A stretch of 64,000 nucleotides of DNA from Nocardioides lianchengensis (GCF_900101465.1 NZ_FMZM01000001.1:310001-374000); one strand, 5' to 3'; positions 21,025 to 30,850 are shown, counted from the stretch's first letter. Numbers and translations: made by a program. The notes: generated from the sequence alone by a model not told the origin.

Positions 21025-21618
21025 GCGGGCCAGGTCGCGGCTGGCGGCGTACGCCTCCTCGTTGGTGACCGGCACGCAGCCGAGCGCGACCGCGTGTCCC
21101 ACGACGCCGCGCTGGGCGCGCATCAGGGCGAGGCCGCGGCGTACCAGCACGAGCGGCGGCTTGCGGTGCTCGCGCAGGTCGCGGGTGAGCCGGCGCCAGA
21201 AGGTGAGCAGCGGATGCCGCCGCACGCAGTACGCCGCCGCGAGGATCCCGGCCTCGCGCGCGTGCGGGACGATCTCCTGCGCGAAGATCCCCTCGGCCAC
21301 GAACAGCGGGCCGCCCGCGAGGTCGAGCGTCCGCGACCCGCAGCGACCGCTCTGGGAGATGTCGTAGATCGGGACCTCGGCGCGGCCGGTGCGGCACAGC
21401 TCGTCGAGCGCCGCCATGGCGTCGTCGAGCAGCCAGGACGCGGGGTCGTCCCAGTCGACGAGCCCGGCGTTCGCGCCCTCGGCGATCAGGGGGAGCGTGG
21501 GGTCGCCGACGTCCTTGTAGAAGTCGTCGAGCCGGAGCACCGGCAGCCCGATCCGCTCGGCGAGGCGGGACTTGCCGGTGCCGGACGGACCGGCCAGGAC
21601 GATCACCCGCGCGTGCAC
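20980..21618 (-). CDS. Uridine kinase-like P-loop protein
   Basis: A 212-residue cytosolic NTPase of the uridine/phosphoribulokinase-like group. The N-terminus has Walker A GPSGTGKS, followed by a substrate loop LRLDDFYKD and the uridine kinase-like DWDDPASW. A later segment, FVAEGIFAQEIV, resembles the Walker B-like strand. The GTG at 21618 puts the Walker A at residue 9, as expected. A longer version reaching 21717 has no homologous look. A nucleoside kinase role fits the neighbourhood but the exact substrate is unproven. The 3' end overlaps the DUF3592 gene by 45 bp. Confidence 0.78.
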   Translation of the reverse strand: MHARVIVLAGPSGTGKSRLAERIGLPVLRLDDFYKDVGDPTLPLIAEGANAGLVDWDDPASWLLDDAMAALDELCRTGRAEVPIYDISQSGRCGSRTLDLAGGPLFVAEGIFAQEIVPHAREAGILAAAYCVRRHPLLTFWRRLTRDLREHRKPPLVLVRRGLALMRAQRGVVGHAVALGCVPVTNEEAYAASRDLARSLPDEQRQQQPRDR

Positions 21619-21652
21619 CGGGTCATTCTGCCCGAGCCCTGGGCCGGGGGCG

Positions 21653-22720
21653 TCATCGGCTGATCGGCTGCAGCCGGCGCGGCAGCCCGACGGGGGTGCC
21701 CTCGTGGACCAGCCCACGGGGGAGCGGCTCCGCCCCGAGGCACGCCGGGGTCCGCAGCGCCGGCGGGTCCAGCACCCAGGCCGGGTCGGGTCCGTCGGTC
21801 ACGGGCAGGGTGAGCTGCCAGGAGACCGTGCCGGTCGCCGCAGCGGTGAGCCGCACCGTGGCGGGCCGGCCGCCGACGACCAGGCGCAGGGTGGCGTCGG
21901 CGGGCGCCTGGGCCCCGCACGAGACCCAGGTCGTCTCCCAGCCACCGGCGGTCAGGTCGCCCACCACGACGGCGAGGGCCGTGCGGGCGTCCGCGGCAGG
22001 CTGCGTGAGCGACCCCTCGGCCGCGGGTGCGGAGCGTCGCCGGTCGCCCGTGGCGGGCTCGCCGACGGACAGCTCCGCGCCGGTGGAGCGGAACCAGGCG
22101 TCGTCGGCGATCCTCGCGCGCAGGGCCTCGTCACCGGGGTCGGTCCCCTCCCACCGGGGCGGGTCCTGGTCGGTCCCGTCCGCGTCGATCGGGGACCCGT
22201 CGTACGGCACGTCGGGCAGGGGTACGGCGCCGCCGCCGCCGAGGCAGCTGTCGGCCGGCCGGACCGGGGAGCCGAGGTCCGGCCAGGAGCCGTCGGCGTG
22301 GTGGGGGACGGCGACCTCGACCCGCACCTCGGCCGACCCGGTCACGGTGACGCCGGCCGCGGCGGTGGTGTCGAGGTCCTCGGTGCCGCGCGTGAGCACC
22401 AGGCGCACCTCGTCCGGCGCGCACTCCGCACCGGTCAGCGACCAGCCGGCGGCCACCGCGGCGTCGACCTCGAGCCGAGCGGCCCGGACCGCGTCGACAC
22501 CGTCGTACGACGTCTCGCGGGAGCCGGCCTCCCGCGAGACCAGCCCGTTGCTGCCGTAGCCGGCCTCGGGCAGCTCCGGTCGGGGCGCGGCCCACGGGTC
22601 GGCCCACACCCGCTCGGCCCGCGCGACGTCCGTGGCGTCGGCGTAGTGATCACCCGGCTGACCGGAGCAACCGGTCGCCAACAGCAGGAGGACGACCAGG
22701 GTCGTCGCCCACCGCATCAC
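21653..22720 (-). CDS. Lipoprotein of unknown function
   Basis: A 355-residue putative lipoprotein. A lipobox LLATGC places the modified Cys at residue 18, and the remainder is polar with no recognised domain. Two segments resemble each other (RLEVDAAVAAGWSLTGAECA and the later TALAVVVGDLTAGGWETTWV), each followed by a short beta pattern, which suggests an internal duplication. The start GTG overlaps the stop of the half-length aldehyde dehydrogenase by 4 bp, so it is probably the last gene of the deoC-aldH operon. The link to aldehyde metabolism is positional only. Confidence 0.65.
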   Translation of the reverse strand: MMRWATTLVVLLLLATGCSGQPGDHYADATDVARAERVWADPWAAPRPELPEAGYGSNGLVSREAGSRETSYDGVDAVRAARLEVDAAVAAGWSLTGAECAPDEVRLVLTRGTEDLDTTAAAGVTVTGSAEVRVEVAVPHHADGSWPDLGSPVRPADSCLGGGGAVPLPDVPYDGSPIDADGTDQDPPRWEGTDPGDEALRARIADDAWFRSTGAELSVGEPATGDRRRSAPAAEGSLTQPAADARTALAVVVGDLTAGGWETTWVSCGAQAPADATLRLVVGGRPATVRLTAAATGTVSWQLTLPVTDGPDPAWVLDPPALRTPACLGAEPLPRGLVHEGTPVGLPRRLQPISR

Positions 22721-23589
22721 ACGCCGATCGGGTGCCAGACGGTCTTGGTCTCGAGGAACGCCGTCATCGCGTCGAGGCCCGGGTCGGCGGACCAGTCGGG
22801 CTCGGCCGCGGGCGCCCGGCGTACGCGCTTGAGGTTGTCGGCCGCGGCCACCTCGAGGTCGGTCGCGAGCTGCGTCTCGCCGGCGATGCCGGTCAGGTCG
22901 ATCGCGTTCACGTCCTGGTGGGAGGCCAGCCAGGGCGCGACCGTGGCGGCCGCGCCGGTGAGGATGTTGACCACGCCGCCGGGCACGTCGGAGGTGGCCA
23001 GCACCTCGGCGAAGGTCACCGCCGGCAGCGGCCGGGCGTACGACGACACCACGACCGCGGTGTTCCCGCTGACGACGACCGGGGCCACCGCGCTCACCAG
23101 GCCCAGCAGCGACGACCCCTGGGGGGCCAGCACGGCGACGACACCGGTCGGCTCGGGGGTGGAGAGGTTAAAGAACGGGCCGGCGACCGGGTTGGCGTTG
23201 CCGACGACCTGGGTGAGCTTGTCGGCCCAGCCGGCGTACCAGACCAGCCGGTCGACGGCGGCGTCGACGACCTTGTCGGCGTCCTTGGTCCGCAGGCCCT
23301 CCGACTGCTCGACGGCGCGGACGAACTGCGGGCGGCGGTCCTCCATCACCTCGGCGACGCGGTAGAGGATCTGGGCGCGGTTGTAGGCCGTGCGCGCGGA
23401 CCAGCCGCCGAAGGCCTTGCGGGCGGCCACGACGGCGTCGCGGGCGTCCTTGCGCGAGGCGAGCGAGGCGTTGGCCACGAAGGTTCCCTTGCTGTCGGTC
23501 ACCTCGTAGGAGTAGCCGGACTCCGAGCGCGGGAAGGCGCCGCCGATGTAGAGCTTGTACGTCTTGCGGACGTCGATGCGGTCGCTCAC
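22717..23589 (-). CDS. Half-length aldehyde dehydrogenase family protein lacking the catalytic half
   Basis: A 290-residue protein that aligns with the N-terminal cofactor-binding half of aldehyde dehydrogenases: KLYIGGAFPRSESGYSYEV, ARKAFGGWSARTAYNRAQIL, YAGWADKL and GVVNILTGAAATVAPWLASH. It then ends in a short tail. The ELGGK glutamate and the catalytic-cysteine motif, both present in the adjacent full-length enzyme, are absent, so it should not be an active dehydrogenase. The frame is intact and the start (GTG) overlaps the partner's stop by 4 bp, which argues for a maintained subunit or regulator rather than decay. It may pair with the 485-residue enzyme. Confidence 0.85.
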   Translation of the reverse strand: MSDRIDVRKTYKLYIGGAFPRSESGYSYEVTDSKGTFVANASLASRKDARDAVVAARKAFGGWSARTAYNRAQILYRVAEVMEDRRPQFVRAVEQSEGLRTKDADKVVDAAVDRLVWYAGWADKLTQVVGNANPVAGPFFNLSTPEPTGVVAVLAPQGSSLLGLVSAVAPVVVSGNTAVVVSSYARPLPAVTFAEVLATSDVPGGVVNILTGAAATVAPWLASHQDVNAIDLTGIAGETQLATDLEVAAADNLKRVRRAPAAEPDWSADPGLDAMTAFLETKTVWHPIGV

Positions 23590-25043
23590 TTGAGATACGC
23601 CTCCAGACCGTGCTTGCCGCCCTCGCGGCCGTAGCCCGATTCCTTGTAGCCGCCGAACGGCGACGTCGGGTCGAACTTGTTGAACGTGTTGGCCCAGACC
23701 ACGCCGGCCCGCAGCGCGTTGGCCATGTGGAGGATCAGCGAGCCCTTGTCGGTCCACACCCCAGCGGAGAGGCCGTACGGCGTGTTGTTGGCCTTCTCGA
23801 CCGCCTCGCTGGGGGTCCGGAAGGTCAGCACCGACAGCACCGGGCCGAATATCTCCTCGCGGGCGATCCGGTGGGCCTGCGAGACGCCGGTGAACAGCGT
23901 CGGCGGGAACCAGAAGCCGGTCGACGGCAGGTCGCAGGCGGGCGACCAGCGGCCGGCCCCCTCCCCAGTTCCCACCTCGGCCTCGCCGATGTCGCTGAGC
24001 TCGCGGATCCGGGCGAGCTGCTCGGCGGAGTTGATCGCGCCGATGTCGGTGTTCTTGTCGAGCGGGTCGCCCACGCGCAGCGTGCTCATCCGGCGCTTGA
24101 GCTTGGCCAGCAGCTCGTCGGCCACCGACTCCTGGACCAGCAGCCGGGAGCCGGCGCAGCAGACGTGGCCCTGGTTGAAGAAGATGCCGTTGACGATGCC
24201 CTCGACGGCCTGGTCGAGCGGGGCGTCGTCGAACACGATGTTGGCGGCCTTGCCGCCGAGCTCCAGGGTGACCTTCTTGTCGGTGCCGGCGACCGAGCGG
24301 GCGATGGCCTTGCCGACGTCGGTGGAGCCGGTGAAGGCGACCTTGTCGACGCCCGGGTGGGAGACCAGCGCCTGGCCGGTCGCGCCGGCGCCGGTGACGA
24401 TGTTGACCACGCCCGCCGGGAGGTCGGCCTGCTGGCAGATCTCGGCGAACAGCAGCGCGGTCAGCGGAGTGGTCTCGGCGGGCTTCAGCACGACCGTGTT
24501 GCCGCAGGCCAGCGCCGGGGCGATCTTCCAGGCCAGCATCAGCAGCGGGAAGTTCCACGGGATGACCTGGCCGGCGACGCCCAGCGGGGTGGTGCCGTGG
24601 CCGGCGTACTCGAGCTTGTCGGCCCAGCCGGCGTAGTAGAAGAAGTGGGCCGCGACGGTCGGGACGTCGACGTCGCGCGCCTCCCTGATCGGCTTGCCGT
24701 TGTCGATCGACTCCAGGACGGCGAGCTCGCGGCCGCGCTCCTGGATGATCCGGGCGATCCGGTAGAGGTACTTGGCGCGCTCGCGGCCCGGCATCGGGCC
24801 CCAGACCTTGTCATAGGCCTTGCGGGCCGCCTTCACCGCGGCGTCGACGTCGGCGTCGGTGGCCTCCGCGACCTCGGCGAGGACCTCCTCGGTGGCCGGG
24901 TTGATCGTCTTGAACGACGTGCCGCCGCCGTCGACGAACTCGCCGCCGACGAACAGGCCGTACGACGCCTTGATGTCGACGATCGCGCGGGACTCGGGGG
25001 CGGGAGCGTAGGCGAACACGTCACCTGCGGGAGTGGTGGTCAT
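23586..25043 (-). CDS. Aldehyde dehydrogenase (NAD(P)+)
   Basis: A full-length, 485-residue soluble aldehyde dehydrogenase. Motifs seen are GQVIPWNFPLLMLAWKIAPA, KPAETTPLTALL, FTGSTDVGKAIA (dinucleotide site), VTLELGGKAANIVFDD (general-base Glu), FFNQGHVCCAGSRLLV (catalytic Cys) and EEIFGPVLSV. It lies 5 bp downstream of deoC and overlaps the half-length homologue. DeoC releases acetaldehyde, so oxidation of acetaldehyde to acetate is the likely role. This is inferred from position. Confidence 0.92.
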   Translation of the reverse strand: MTTTPAGDVFAYAPAPESRAIVDIKASYGLFVGGEFVDGGGTSFKTINPATEEVLAEVAEATDADVDAAVKAARKAYDKVWGPMPGRERAKYLYRIARIIQERGRELAVLESIDNGKPIREARDVDVPTVAAHFFYYAGWADKLEYAGHGTTPLGVAGQVIPWNFPLLMLAWKIAPALACGNTVVLKPAETTPLTALLFAEICQQADLPAGVVNIVTGAGATGQALVSHPGVDKVAFTGSTDVGKAIARSVAGTDKKVTLELGGKAANIVFDDAPLDQAVEGIVNGIFFNQGHVCCAGSRLLVQESVADELLAKLKRRMSTLRVGDPLDKNTDIGAINSAEQLARIRELSDIGEAEVGTGEGAGRWSPACDLPSTGFWFPPTLFTGVSQAHRIAREEIFGPVLSVLTFRTPSEAVEKANNTPYGLSAGVWTDKGSLILHMANALRAGVVWANTFNKFDPTSPFGGYKESGYGREGGKHGLEAYLK

Positions 25044-25048
25044 GGCGA

Positions 25049-26011
25049 TCAGTCCAGGGTCACGTAGTCGGGGCCGGAGTAGCGGCCGGTGCGCATCTTC
25101 GACCGCTGCATCAGCAGGTCGTTGAGCAGGGTGGAGGCGCCGAAGCGGAACCAGTCGGGGTCCAGCCAGTCGGCGCCGCAGACCTCGTTGACCATCACGA
25201 GGTACTTGATCGCGTCCTTGGTGGTGCGGATGCCGCCGGCCGGCTTCACGCCGACCTGCTGGCCGGTGGCCTCGCGGAAGTCGCGGACCGCCTCCAGCAT
25301 CACCAGGGTGACCGGCAGGGTCGCGGCCGGCTGCACCTTGCCGGTGGAGGTCTTGATGAAGTGACCGCCGGCCAGCATGGCGAGCCAGCTGGCGCGCCGG
25401 ACGTTGTCGTAGGTCTGGAGCTCGCCGGTCTCGAAGATGACCTTCAGGTGGGCGTCGCCACAGGCCTCCTTGACCGCCACGATCTCCTCGAAGACCTGGA
25501 GGTAGCGCCCGGAGAGGAAGGCGCCCCGGTCGATGACCATGTCGATCTCGTCGGCGCCGGCCGCGACCGCGTCACGGGTGTCGGCCAGCTTGATGGCCAG
25601 CGACGCGCGGCCGCTCGGGAACGCCGTCGCGACCGCGGCGACGTGGACGCCGCTGTCGCCGAGGGTCTCGCGCGCCGTGGCCACCATGTCGGGGTAGACG
25701 CAGACCGCGGCGGTCGGCGGGCACGACGGGTCGGTCGGGTCGGGGCGGATCGCCTTGCTGGCGAGCGCGCGGACCTTGCCGGCGGTGTCGGCGCCCTCGA
25801 GGGTGGTCAGGTCGACCATCCGGATCGCGAGGTCGAGGGCGAACTCCTTCGCCGTCGTCTTGATCGACCGGGTGCCGAGGGCGGCGGCGCGGGCGTCCGC
25901 GCCGACCTGGTCGACTCCGGGGAGGCCGTGGAGGAAGCGTCGGAGGCTCGCGTCCGACCGGGCTACGTCTGCGAGGTCGGCGCCGCCCGCGACGGTGGGG
26001 GAGGCTGTCAC
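25049..26011 (-). CDS. deoC: Deoxyribose-phosphate aldolase
   Basis: A 320-residue class I aldolase that splits 2-deoxyribose 5-phosphate into acetaldehyde and glyceraldehyde 3-phosphate. The Schiff-base lysine is in HFIKTSTGK, and a second conserved lysine is in VGVKPAGGIRT. Other family segments are VAAVATAFPSG and EIDMVIDRGAFL. The protein has the ~60-residue N-terminal extension common in actinobacteria. The GTG at 26011 was chosen because the frame upstream is antisense to the neighbouring gene. It is the first gene of an operon with two aldehyde dehydrogenases and a lipoprotein. Confidence 0.95.
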   Translation of the reverse strand: MTASPTVAGGADLADVARSDASLRRFLHGLPGVDQVGADARAAALGTRSIKTTAKEFALDLAIRMVDLTTLEGADTAGKVRALASKAIRPDPTDPSCPPTAAVCVYPDMVATARETLGDSGVHVAAVATAFPSGRASLAIKLADTRDAVAAGADEIDMVIDRGAFLSGRYLQVFEEIVAVKEACGDAHLKVIFETGELQTYDNVRRASWLAMLAGGHFIKTSTGKVQPAATLPVTLVMLEAVRDFREATGQQVGVKPAGGIRTTKDAIKYLVMVNEVCGADWLDPDWFRFGASTLLNDLLMQRSKMRTGRYSGPDYVTLD

Positions 26012-26063
26012 CGGTCCAGCATAGGGTTGGCCGCCGACAGGACCGCAAACCCAGGGAGTGCCG

Positions 26064-26654
26064 GTGACGCAGGGGCAGGACGGGGCCGTGGAGCGGTTCC
26101 GACCCACGAGCGGCCAGGTCGTCGGCTGGATCGGACTCGTCCTCGCGGCGGGCGCGGTGCTGCTGGGGATTGTGTCCGGGGCGCCGTCGGTCGCCGCGGG
26201 CGCGCTGGCGCTCGGCGTGCTCGACTGGGCCGCGATGCTCAAGCCCCGCGTCCTGGTCGAGGGGCGCTGGCTGGTGCTGCGCAACATGTTCGAGACCGTC
26301 CGGGTGCCGCTGGCGGCGATCGAGGAGCTGGCGATCCGGCAGGTGCTGGCCGTCCGCGCCGGCGAGCGGCGCTACGTCTCGCCCGCGCTCGGCCGGTCCT
26401 TCCGCCAGGTGATGAGGAGCAACCGACAGGCGCCCGAGCCGCAGCCGACCGGGGCCTCCGCGCCGTCGTACCCCGACTTCGTGGAGCAGCGGCTGCGTCA
26501 CCTGACCGAGGAGGCGCGCACGCTCGAGGGCGTGGGCCGCTACTCCGACGAGCAGGTCGCGCTGGCCGCCGAGGTCCGCCGCGAGCCGGCCTGGCTCGAG
26601 ATCGGCCTGTTCGCGGCGGCCGTCGTCGCGTTCGTCGTGACGCTGGTCGTCTAG
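26064..26654 (+). CDS. Membrane protein with PH-like domain
   Basis: A 196-residue protein with two adjacent N-terminal membrane spans (about 14-55), a cytoplasmic beta-rich segment (RVLVEGRWLVLRNMFETVRVP, reminiscent of bacterial PH domains), a charged region and a C-terminal span (about 173-195). The GTG at 26064 is preferred over the one at 26058 because AGGGAG then sits 5 nt upstream. It is divergent from deoC and convergent with the phosphomutase. No specific function can be assigned. Confidence 0.65.
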   Translation: MTQGQDGAVERFRPTSGQVVGWIGLVLAAGAVLLGIVSGAPSVAAGALALGVLDWAAMLKPRVLVEGRWLVLRNMFETVRVPLAAIEELAIRQVLAVRAGERRYVSPALGRSFRQVMRSNRQAPEPQPTGASAPSYPDFVEQRLRHLTEEARTLEGVGRYSDEQVALAAEVRREPAWLEIGLFAAAVVAFVVTLVV

Positions 26655-26661
26655 TGCGGCA

Positions 26662-28314
26662 CTAGATCCCGGCCGCAGCCTGGATGTCGCCGCGCACCGC
26701 GTCGAGGCGACCGGCGGCGGCGATCCGGGCGGCGTCCACGCCGTCCTCGGGGTTCACCGGCACGACCACCTCGAGGTAGCACTTCAGCTTGGGCTCCGTC
26801 CCGCTCGGGCGTACGACGACCCGCGCGCCCTCGGCCAGCACGTAGCGCAGCCCGTCGGTCGGCGGCAGGTCGGCGCTGCCGAGCGACAGGTCGTCGACCC
26901 GCTCGACCGCGAGACCGCCCAGCGTCGCGGGCGGGGCGGCGCGCAGCCGCTCCATGGCCGCGCCGATCTCGGCGAGGTCGGTGACCCGGACCGAGAGCTG
27001 GTCGGTGGCGTGCAGGCCGTGCGCGAGTGCGAGGTCGTCGAGCACGTCGACGAGGGTGCGGCCCTCGGCCTTCGCGGCGGCGGCCAGATCGCAGAGCAGC
27101 AGCAACGCGGAGACGCCGTCCTTGTCGCGCACGTGCTCGGGGTCGACGCAGTAGCCGAGCGCCTCCTCGTAGCCGTAGGCCAGGCCCTCGACCCGGCCGA
27201 TCCACTTGAAGCCGGTCAGCGTCTCGACGTAGGGACGGCCGGCGGCGCGGGCCATGGTGCCGAGCAGGCTGGAGGAGACGATCGTGGTGGCGAAGGTGCC
27301 CTCCGTGCCGGCCTCGAGCAGCGCGTGGGCCAGCAGCGCGCCGACCTCGTCGCCCCGGAGCATCCGCCAGCCGTGCGGGCCGGGCACCGCCGCGGCGCAG
27401 CGGTCGGCGTCGGGGTCGTTGGCGACGACCAGGTCGGCGCCGTGCTTCTCGGCGAGGGCCATGGCCAGGTCCATCGCCCCCGGCTCCTCGGGGTTGGGGA
27501 ACGCGACCGTCGGGAACGCCGGGTCGGGGTGCTCCTGCTCGGCGACGACGCGCGGCGCGGAGAAGCCCGCGGTCTCCAGGACCTGGACGACGGAGGTGCC
27601 GCCCACGCCGTGCAGCGGCGTGTAGACGATGTCCAGGTCGCGCGGGCCGTCACCGGCGAGGCCGGCGACGGTGTCGTAGTAGGTGTCGACGATGGTCTCG
27701 TCGAGCACCTTCCCGCCGGTCCCGCGCGGCACGTCGGCCAGCGGGCCGACCGCCGCGATCCGCTCGGCGATGCCCGAGTCGGCCGGCGGCACGATCTGGC
27801 TGCCGTCGCCGAGGTAGACCTTGTAGCCGTTGTCCTGCGGCGGGTTGTGGCTGGCGGTGACCATCACGCCGGCCGCGCAGCCGAGCTCGCGGATCGCGAA
27901 GGCCAGCAGCGGCGTCGGCAGCGGGCGCGGCATCAGCAGCGCGGGGATCCCGGCGCCGGTCATCACCTCCGCGGTGTCGCGGGCGAAGACGTCGGAGTTG
28001 TGGCGGGCGTCGTACCCGATGACGACGGGGCCGCGGGCGCCGGTGTCCTTCAGGTACGCCGCCAGGCCGGCCGCCGCGCGGGTCACGACGACGCGATTCA
28101 TCCGGTTCGGCCCGGCGCCGAGCGCCCCGCGGAGGCCGGCCGTCCCGAACTCCAGGGTGCCGTCGAAGCGGTCCGCCAGGTCGGCGTCGTCGCCTCCGGC
28201 CTCGACGGCGGCGAGGACCTGCTCCAGCTCGGCGCGGGTCTGCTCGTCGGGGTCCTCCGCGATCCAGGCGCGGGCGGACGCGAGCAGGTCGTCGGGGGTG
28301 ACGGCGGTGGTCAT
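26662..28314 (-). CDS. Alpha-D-phosphohexomutase family protein (phosphoglucomutase/phosphomannomutase, possible phosphopentomutase)
   Basis: A 550-residue four-domain phosphomutase. The phosphoserine loop TASHNPPQDNGYKVYLGDG, metal loop DPDADRCA, sugar-binding loop (GFKWIGRVEGLAYGYEEALGY) and the C-terminal phosphate loop VRPSGTEPKLK are all visible. The EEALGY and GYKVY features match the PGM2-like branch, which includes enzymes acting on ribose and deoxyribose 1-phosphates. No deoB-type phosphopentomutase is visible in the window, so this enzyme could link the phosphorylases to DeoC. This is inferred from context. It uses the ATG at 28314. Confidence 0.9.
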   Translation of the reverse strand: MTTAVTPDDLLASARAWIAEDPDEQTRAELEQVLAAVEAGGDDADLADRFDGTLEFGTAGLRGALGAGPNRMNRVVVTRAAAGLAAYLKDTGARGPVVIGYDARHNSDVFARDTAEVMTGAGIPALLMPRPLPTPLLAFAIRELGCAAGVMVTASHNPPQDNGYKVYLGDGSQIVPPADSGIAERIAAVGPLADVPRGTGGKVLDETIVDTYYDTVAGLAGDGPRDLDIVYTPLHGVGGTSVVQVLETAGFSAPRVVAEQEHPDPAFPTVAFPNPEEPGAMDLAMALAEKHGADLVVANDPDADRCAAAVPGPHGWRMLRGDEVGALLAHALLEAGTEGTFATTIVSSSLLGTMARAAGRPYVETLTGFKWIGRVEGLAYGYEEALGYCVDPEHVRDKDGVSALLLLCDLAAAAKAEGRTLVDVLDDLALAHGLHATDQLSVRVTDLAEIGAAMERLRAAPPATLGGLAVERVDDLSLGSADLPPTDGLRYVLAEGARVVVRPSGTEPKLKCYLEVVVPVNPEDGVDAARIAAAGRLDAVRGDIQAAAGI

Positions 28315-28331
28315 GGGGGCACGATACGAGG

Positions 28332-28685
28332 GTGTCCGCCCTGCCACCGCCTCGAGACACCGACCGGCCGCTCGGCCACCTGGTGCGCGAGCTCGCCGGC
28401 CACCTGGGCGAGCCGGGCGCGGTCGCGGTCTGCGTCGACCTGCTGGGCGGCGCGGACCCGTCGTCGTACCTCGGGGAGGTGGTCTACCTCAGCGGGCTCC
28501 GGGTCGGTCCGGGCGAGCGCGACGCCTTCTGGTTCCGGGCCTGGGGAGCGCGCGGCCTGCTGCACGTGTGGACCGACGACGCCGTCCCGGCGGTGCTGGC
28601 CGGGCTCGGCGACCCGGACCCGGGGGTGCGGCAGGCGGCGGGTCGAGCGCTCGACCGGCTGGGCGAACGGCTGGACCTCGGGTGA
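28332..28685 (+). CDS. Small protein of unknown function
   Basis: A 117-residue protein starting at a GTG 17 bp from the divergent phosphomutase, so the promoter must be minimal and the message possibly leaderless. The sequence has an alpha-rich start and an ending resembling a single HEAT-type repeat (LAGLGDPDPGVRQAAGRALDRLG). I recognise no family. Its stop overlaps the GTG of the SRPBCC gene by 4 bp, so the two are coupled. Confidence 0.6.
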   Translation: MSALPPPRDTDRPLGHLVRELAGHLGEPGAVAVCVDLLGGADPSSYLGEVVYLSGLRVGPGERDAFWFRAWGARGLLHVWTDDAVPAVLAGLGDPDPGVRQAAGRALDRLGERLDLG

Positions 28686-29127
28686 GGGCGTCGTACGCCT
28701 TCGCGGACGCGTGGCACCTCGACGCGGCGCCGGAGGCGGTGCGGGACGTGCTGGTCGACCTGGAGCGCTATCCGGAGTGGTGGCCCCAGGTCCGCGCGGT
28801 CGCGTCGCTCGGCCCGGACGAGGCCTGGGTGGTCTGCCGCTCGACGCTGCCCTACACGCTCGACCTGGTGCTGCGCGCGGTCAGCCGCGAGCTGCCGGTC
28901 CTCGAGGTGGCGGTCGCCGGCGACCTGCGCGGGACGGTCCGCTTCCGCCTCGCCCGCCGTACGTCGGGACGCTGCTGCGTCTCGAGCAGGAGGTCAGCGT
29001 GTCCGGGCTGCTCGGGGCCCGGTCCCCGATGGTCCGTCCGGTGCTGACGTGGAACCACGACCGGGTGATGCGCGGCTGCGTGGTGGGCCTACGGCGCCGG
29101 CTCGGGCCGTCACGCCCAGCACGATGA
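28682..29127 (+). pseudogene. SRPBCC (START/polyketide cyclase-like) gene with frameshift
   Basis: The first part (from GTG 28682) reads as a normal SRPBCC start: HLDAAPEAVRDVLVDLERYPEWWPQVRAV to GTVRFRLA near 28955. The expected continuation LLRLEQEVSVSGLLGARSP, then WNHDRVMRGCVVGLRRRLG, follows in another reading frame (from about 28960) and ends at 29127. A net one-base shift between 28950 and 28965 is therefore needed to restore a ~148-residue protein. The original frame instead reads on to 29047 as nonsense. It is either a true frameshift mutation or a sequencing error. The 3' end also overlaps the convergent YhhN gene. Confidence 0.75.
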
Positions 29128-29740
29128 GCAGCTGGGCCAGGACGTAGGTCGTCATCACCGCCGCGCTCCCGGCCGCCTCCGGGACGTTCCACGGGCCGAA
29201 GGCACCGAGCGCGATCAGGCCGTCGGACACCGCGAACACCGCGCCGCCCGCCCACACGAGCGGGTGCACCCCGGTGGCCAGCAGAGCCATCGCGAGCAGG
29301 CAGCCGCCGTACCCGACGACGGCGGGCGCGAGCACGCCCGCGTTCGGCAGGGTCAGCGCGAGCAGCGCAGCCACGGGCAGCAGGTACGCCGCCAGCCACC
29401 CGCGGCGGCGCGCCAGCAGGCTGCGGCCCGCGTCGGGCCGGAACGCCACCACGTAGACCACCTGCGCGACCAGGAACAGCCCCACCATGGCCAGGAACGC
29501 GGGGTCACCGTCCAGGAACCGCGGCACGGTGTCGCCGAGCCAGGAGAAGCCGAGGGCGAGCAGGGTGAGGCGGACGAGACGGTCGGTGGCCCCGGTCAGG
29601 GCCAGGGAGACCGCCAGCAGGGGCATCAGGGCGACCTGGGTCGCGGTGGCCGCGGTCGTCTCCTCCGCGAGCTGGCACGCGACGTGGACCACGGCGACGG
29701 CGCCGTACGCCGTGAGGGCCGCTGCTGCTCGCCGTTGCAT
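28994..29740 (-). CDS. YhhN/TMEM86-like membrane protein (lysoplasmalogenase family)
   Basis: A 248-residue integral membrane protein with about eight hydrophobic segments and the YhhN pattern LLALGFSWLGDTVPRFLDG, FLVAQVVYVVAF and a GGAVFAVSDGLIALG late in the chain. Family members hydrolyse the vinyl-ether bond of lysoplasmalogens, but the bacterial function is not settled. The homologous part ends near LLIVLGVTAR. The last ~33 residues are a polar, Pro/Arg-rich tail read antisense through the end of the broken SRPBCC gene, so the original stop may have been lost. Confidence 0.82.
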   Translation of the reverse strand: MQRRAAAALTAYGAVAVVHVACQLAEETTAATATQVALMPLLAVSLALTGATDRLVRLTLLALGFSWLGDTVPRFLDGDPAFLAMVGLFLVAQVVYVVAFRPDAGRSLLARRRGWLAAYLLPVAALLALTLPNAGVLAPAVVGYGGCLLAMALLATGVHPLVWAGGAVFAVSDGLIALGAFGPWNVPEAAGSAAVMTTYVLAQLLIVLGVTARAGAVGPPRSRASPGRGSTSAPDGPSGTGPRAARTR

Positions 29741-29765
29741 GGCACCGCACCGTAGTGCCCGCGTG

Positions 29766-29830
29766 CGCCGAGTCGGCGTGAATCGAGGTCCCCCGCTGCG
29801 CTCCTCCCCTCGATTCACGCCGACTCGGCG
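29766..29830. terminator. Perfect 23-bp inverted repeat
   Basis: The arms 29766-29788 and 29808-29830 are perfectly complementary, with a 19-nt loop. The repeat lies 27 bp beyond the 3' end of the aldo/keto reductase gene and just upstream of the YhhN start. Position suggests a terminator for the former. The unusual arm length and perfection also fit a dispersed palindromic repeat. Confidence 0.65.
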
Positions 29831-29857
29831 GTTTCGACGCTCCGGTCGCTGCGCGAC

Positions 29858-30850
<993 letters not shown>

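Noticed and set aside
28682..29127. Programmed frameshifting in the SRPBCC gene
   Set aside because: There is no slippery heptamer or downstream pseudoknot at the shift point, and SRPBCC genes are not known to use recoding.
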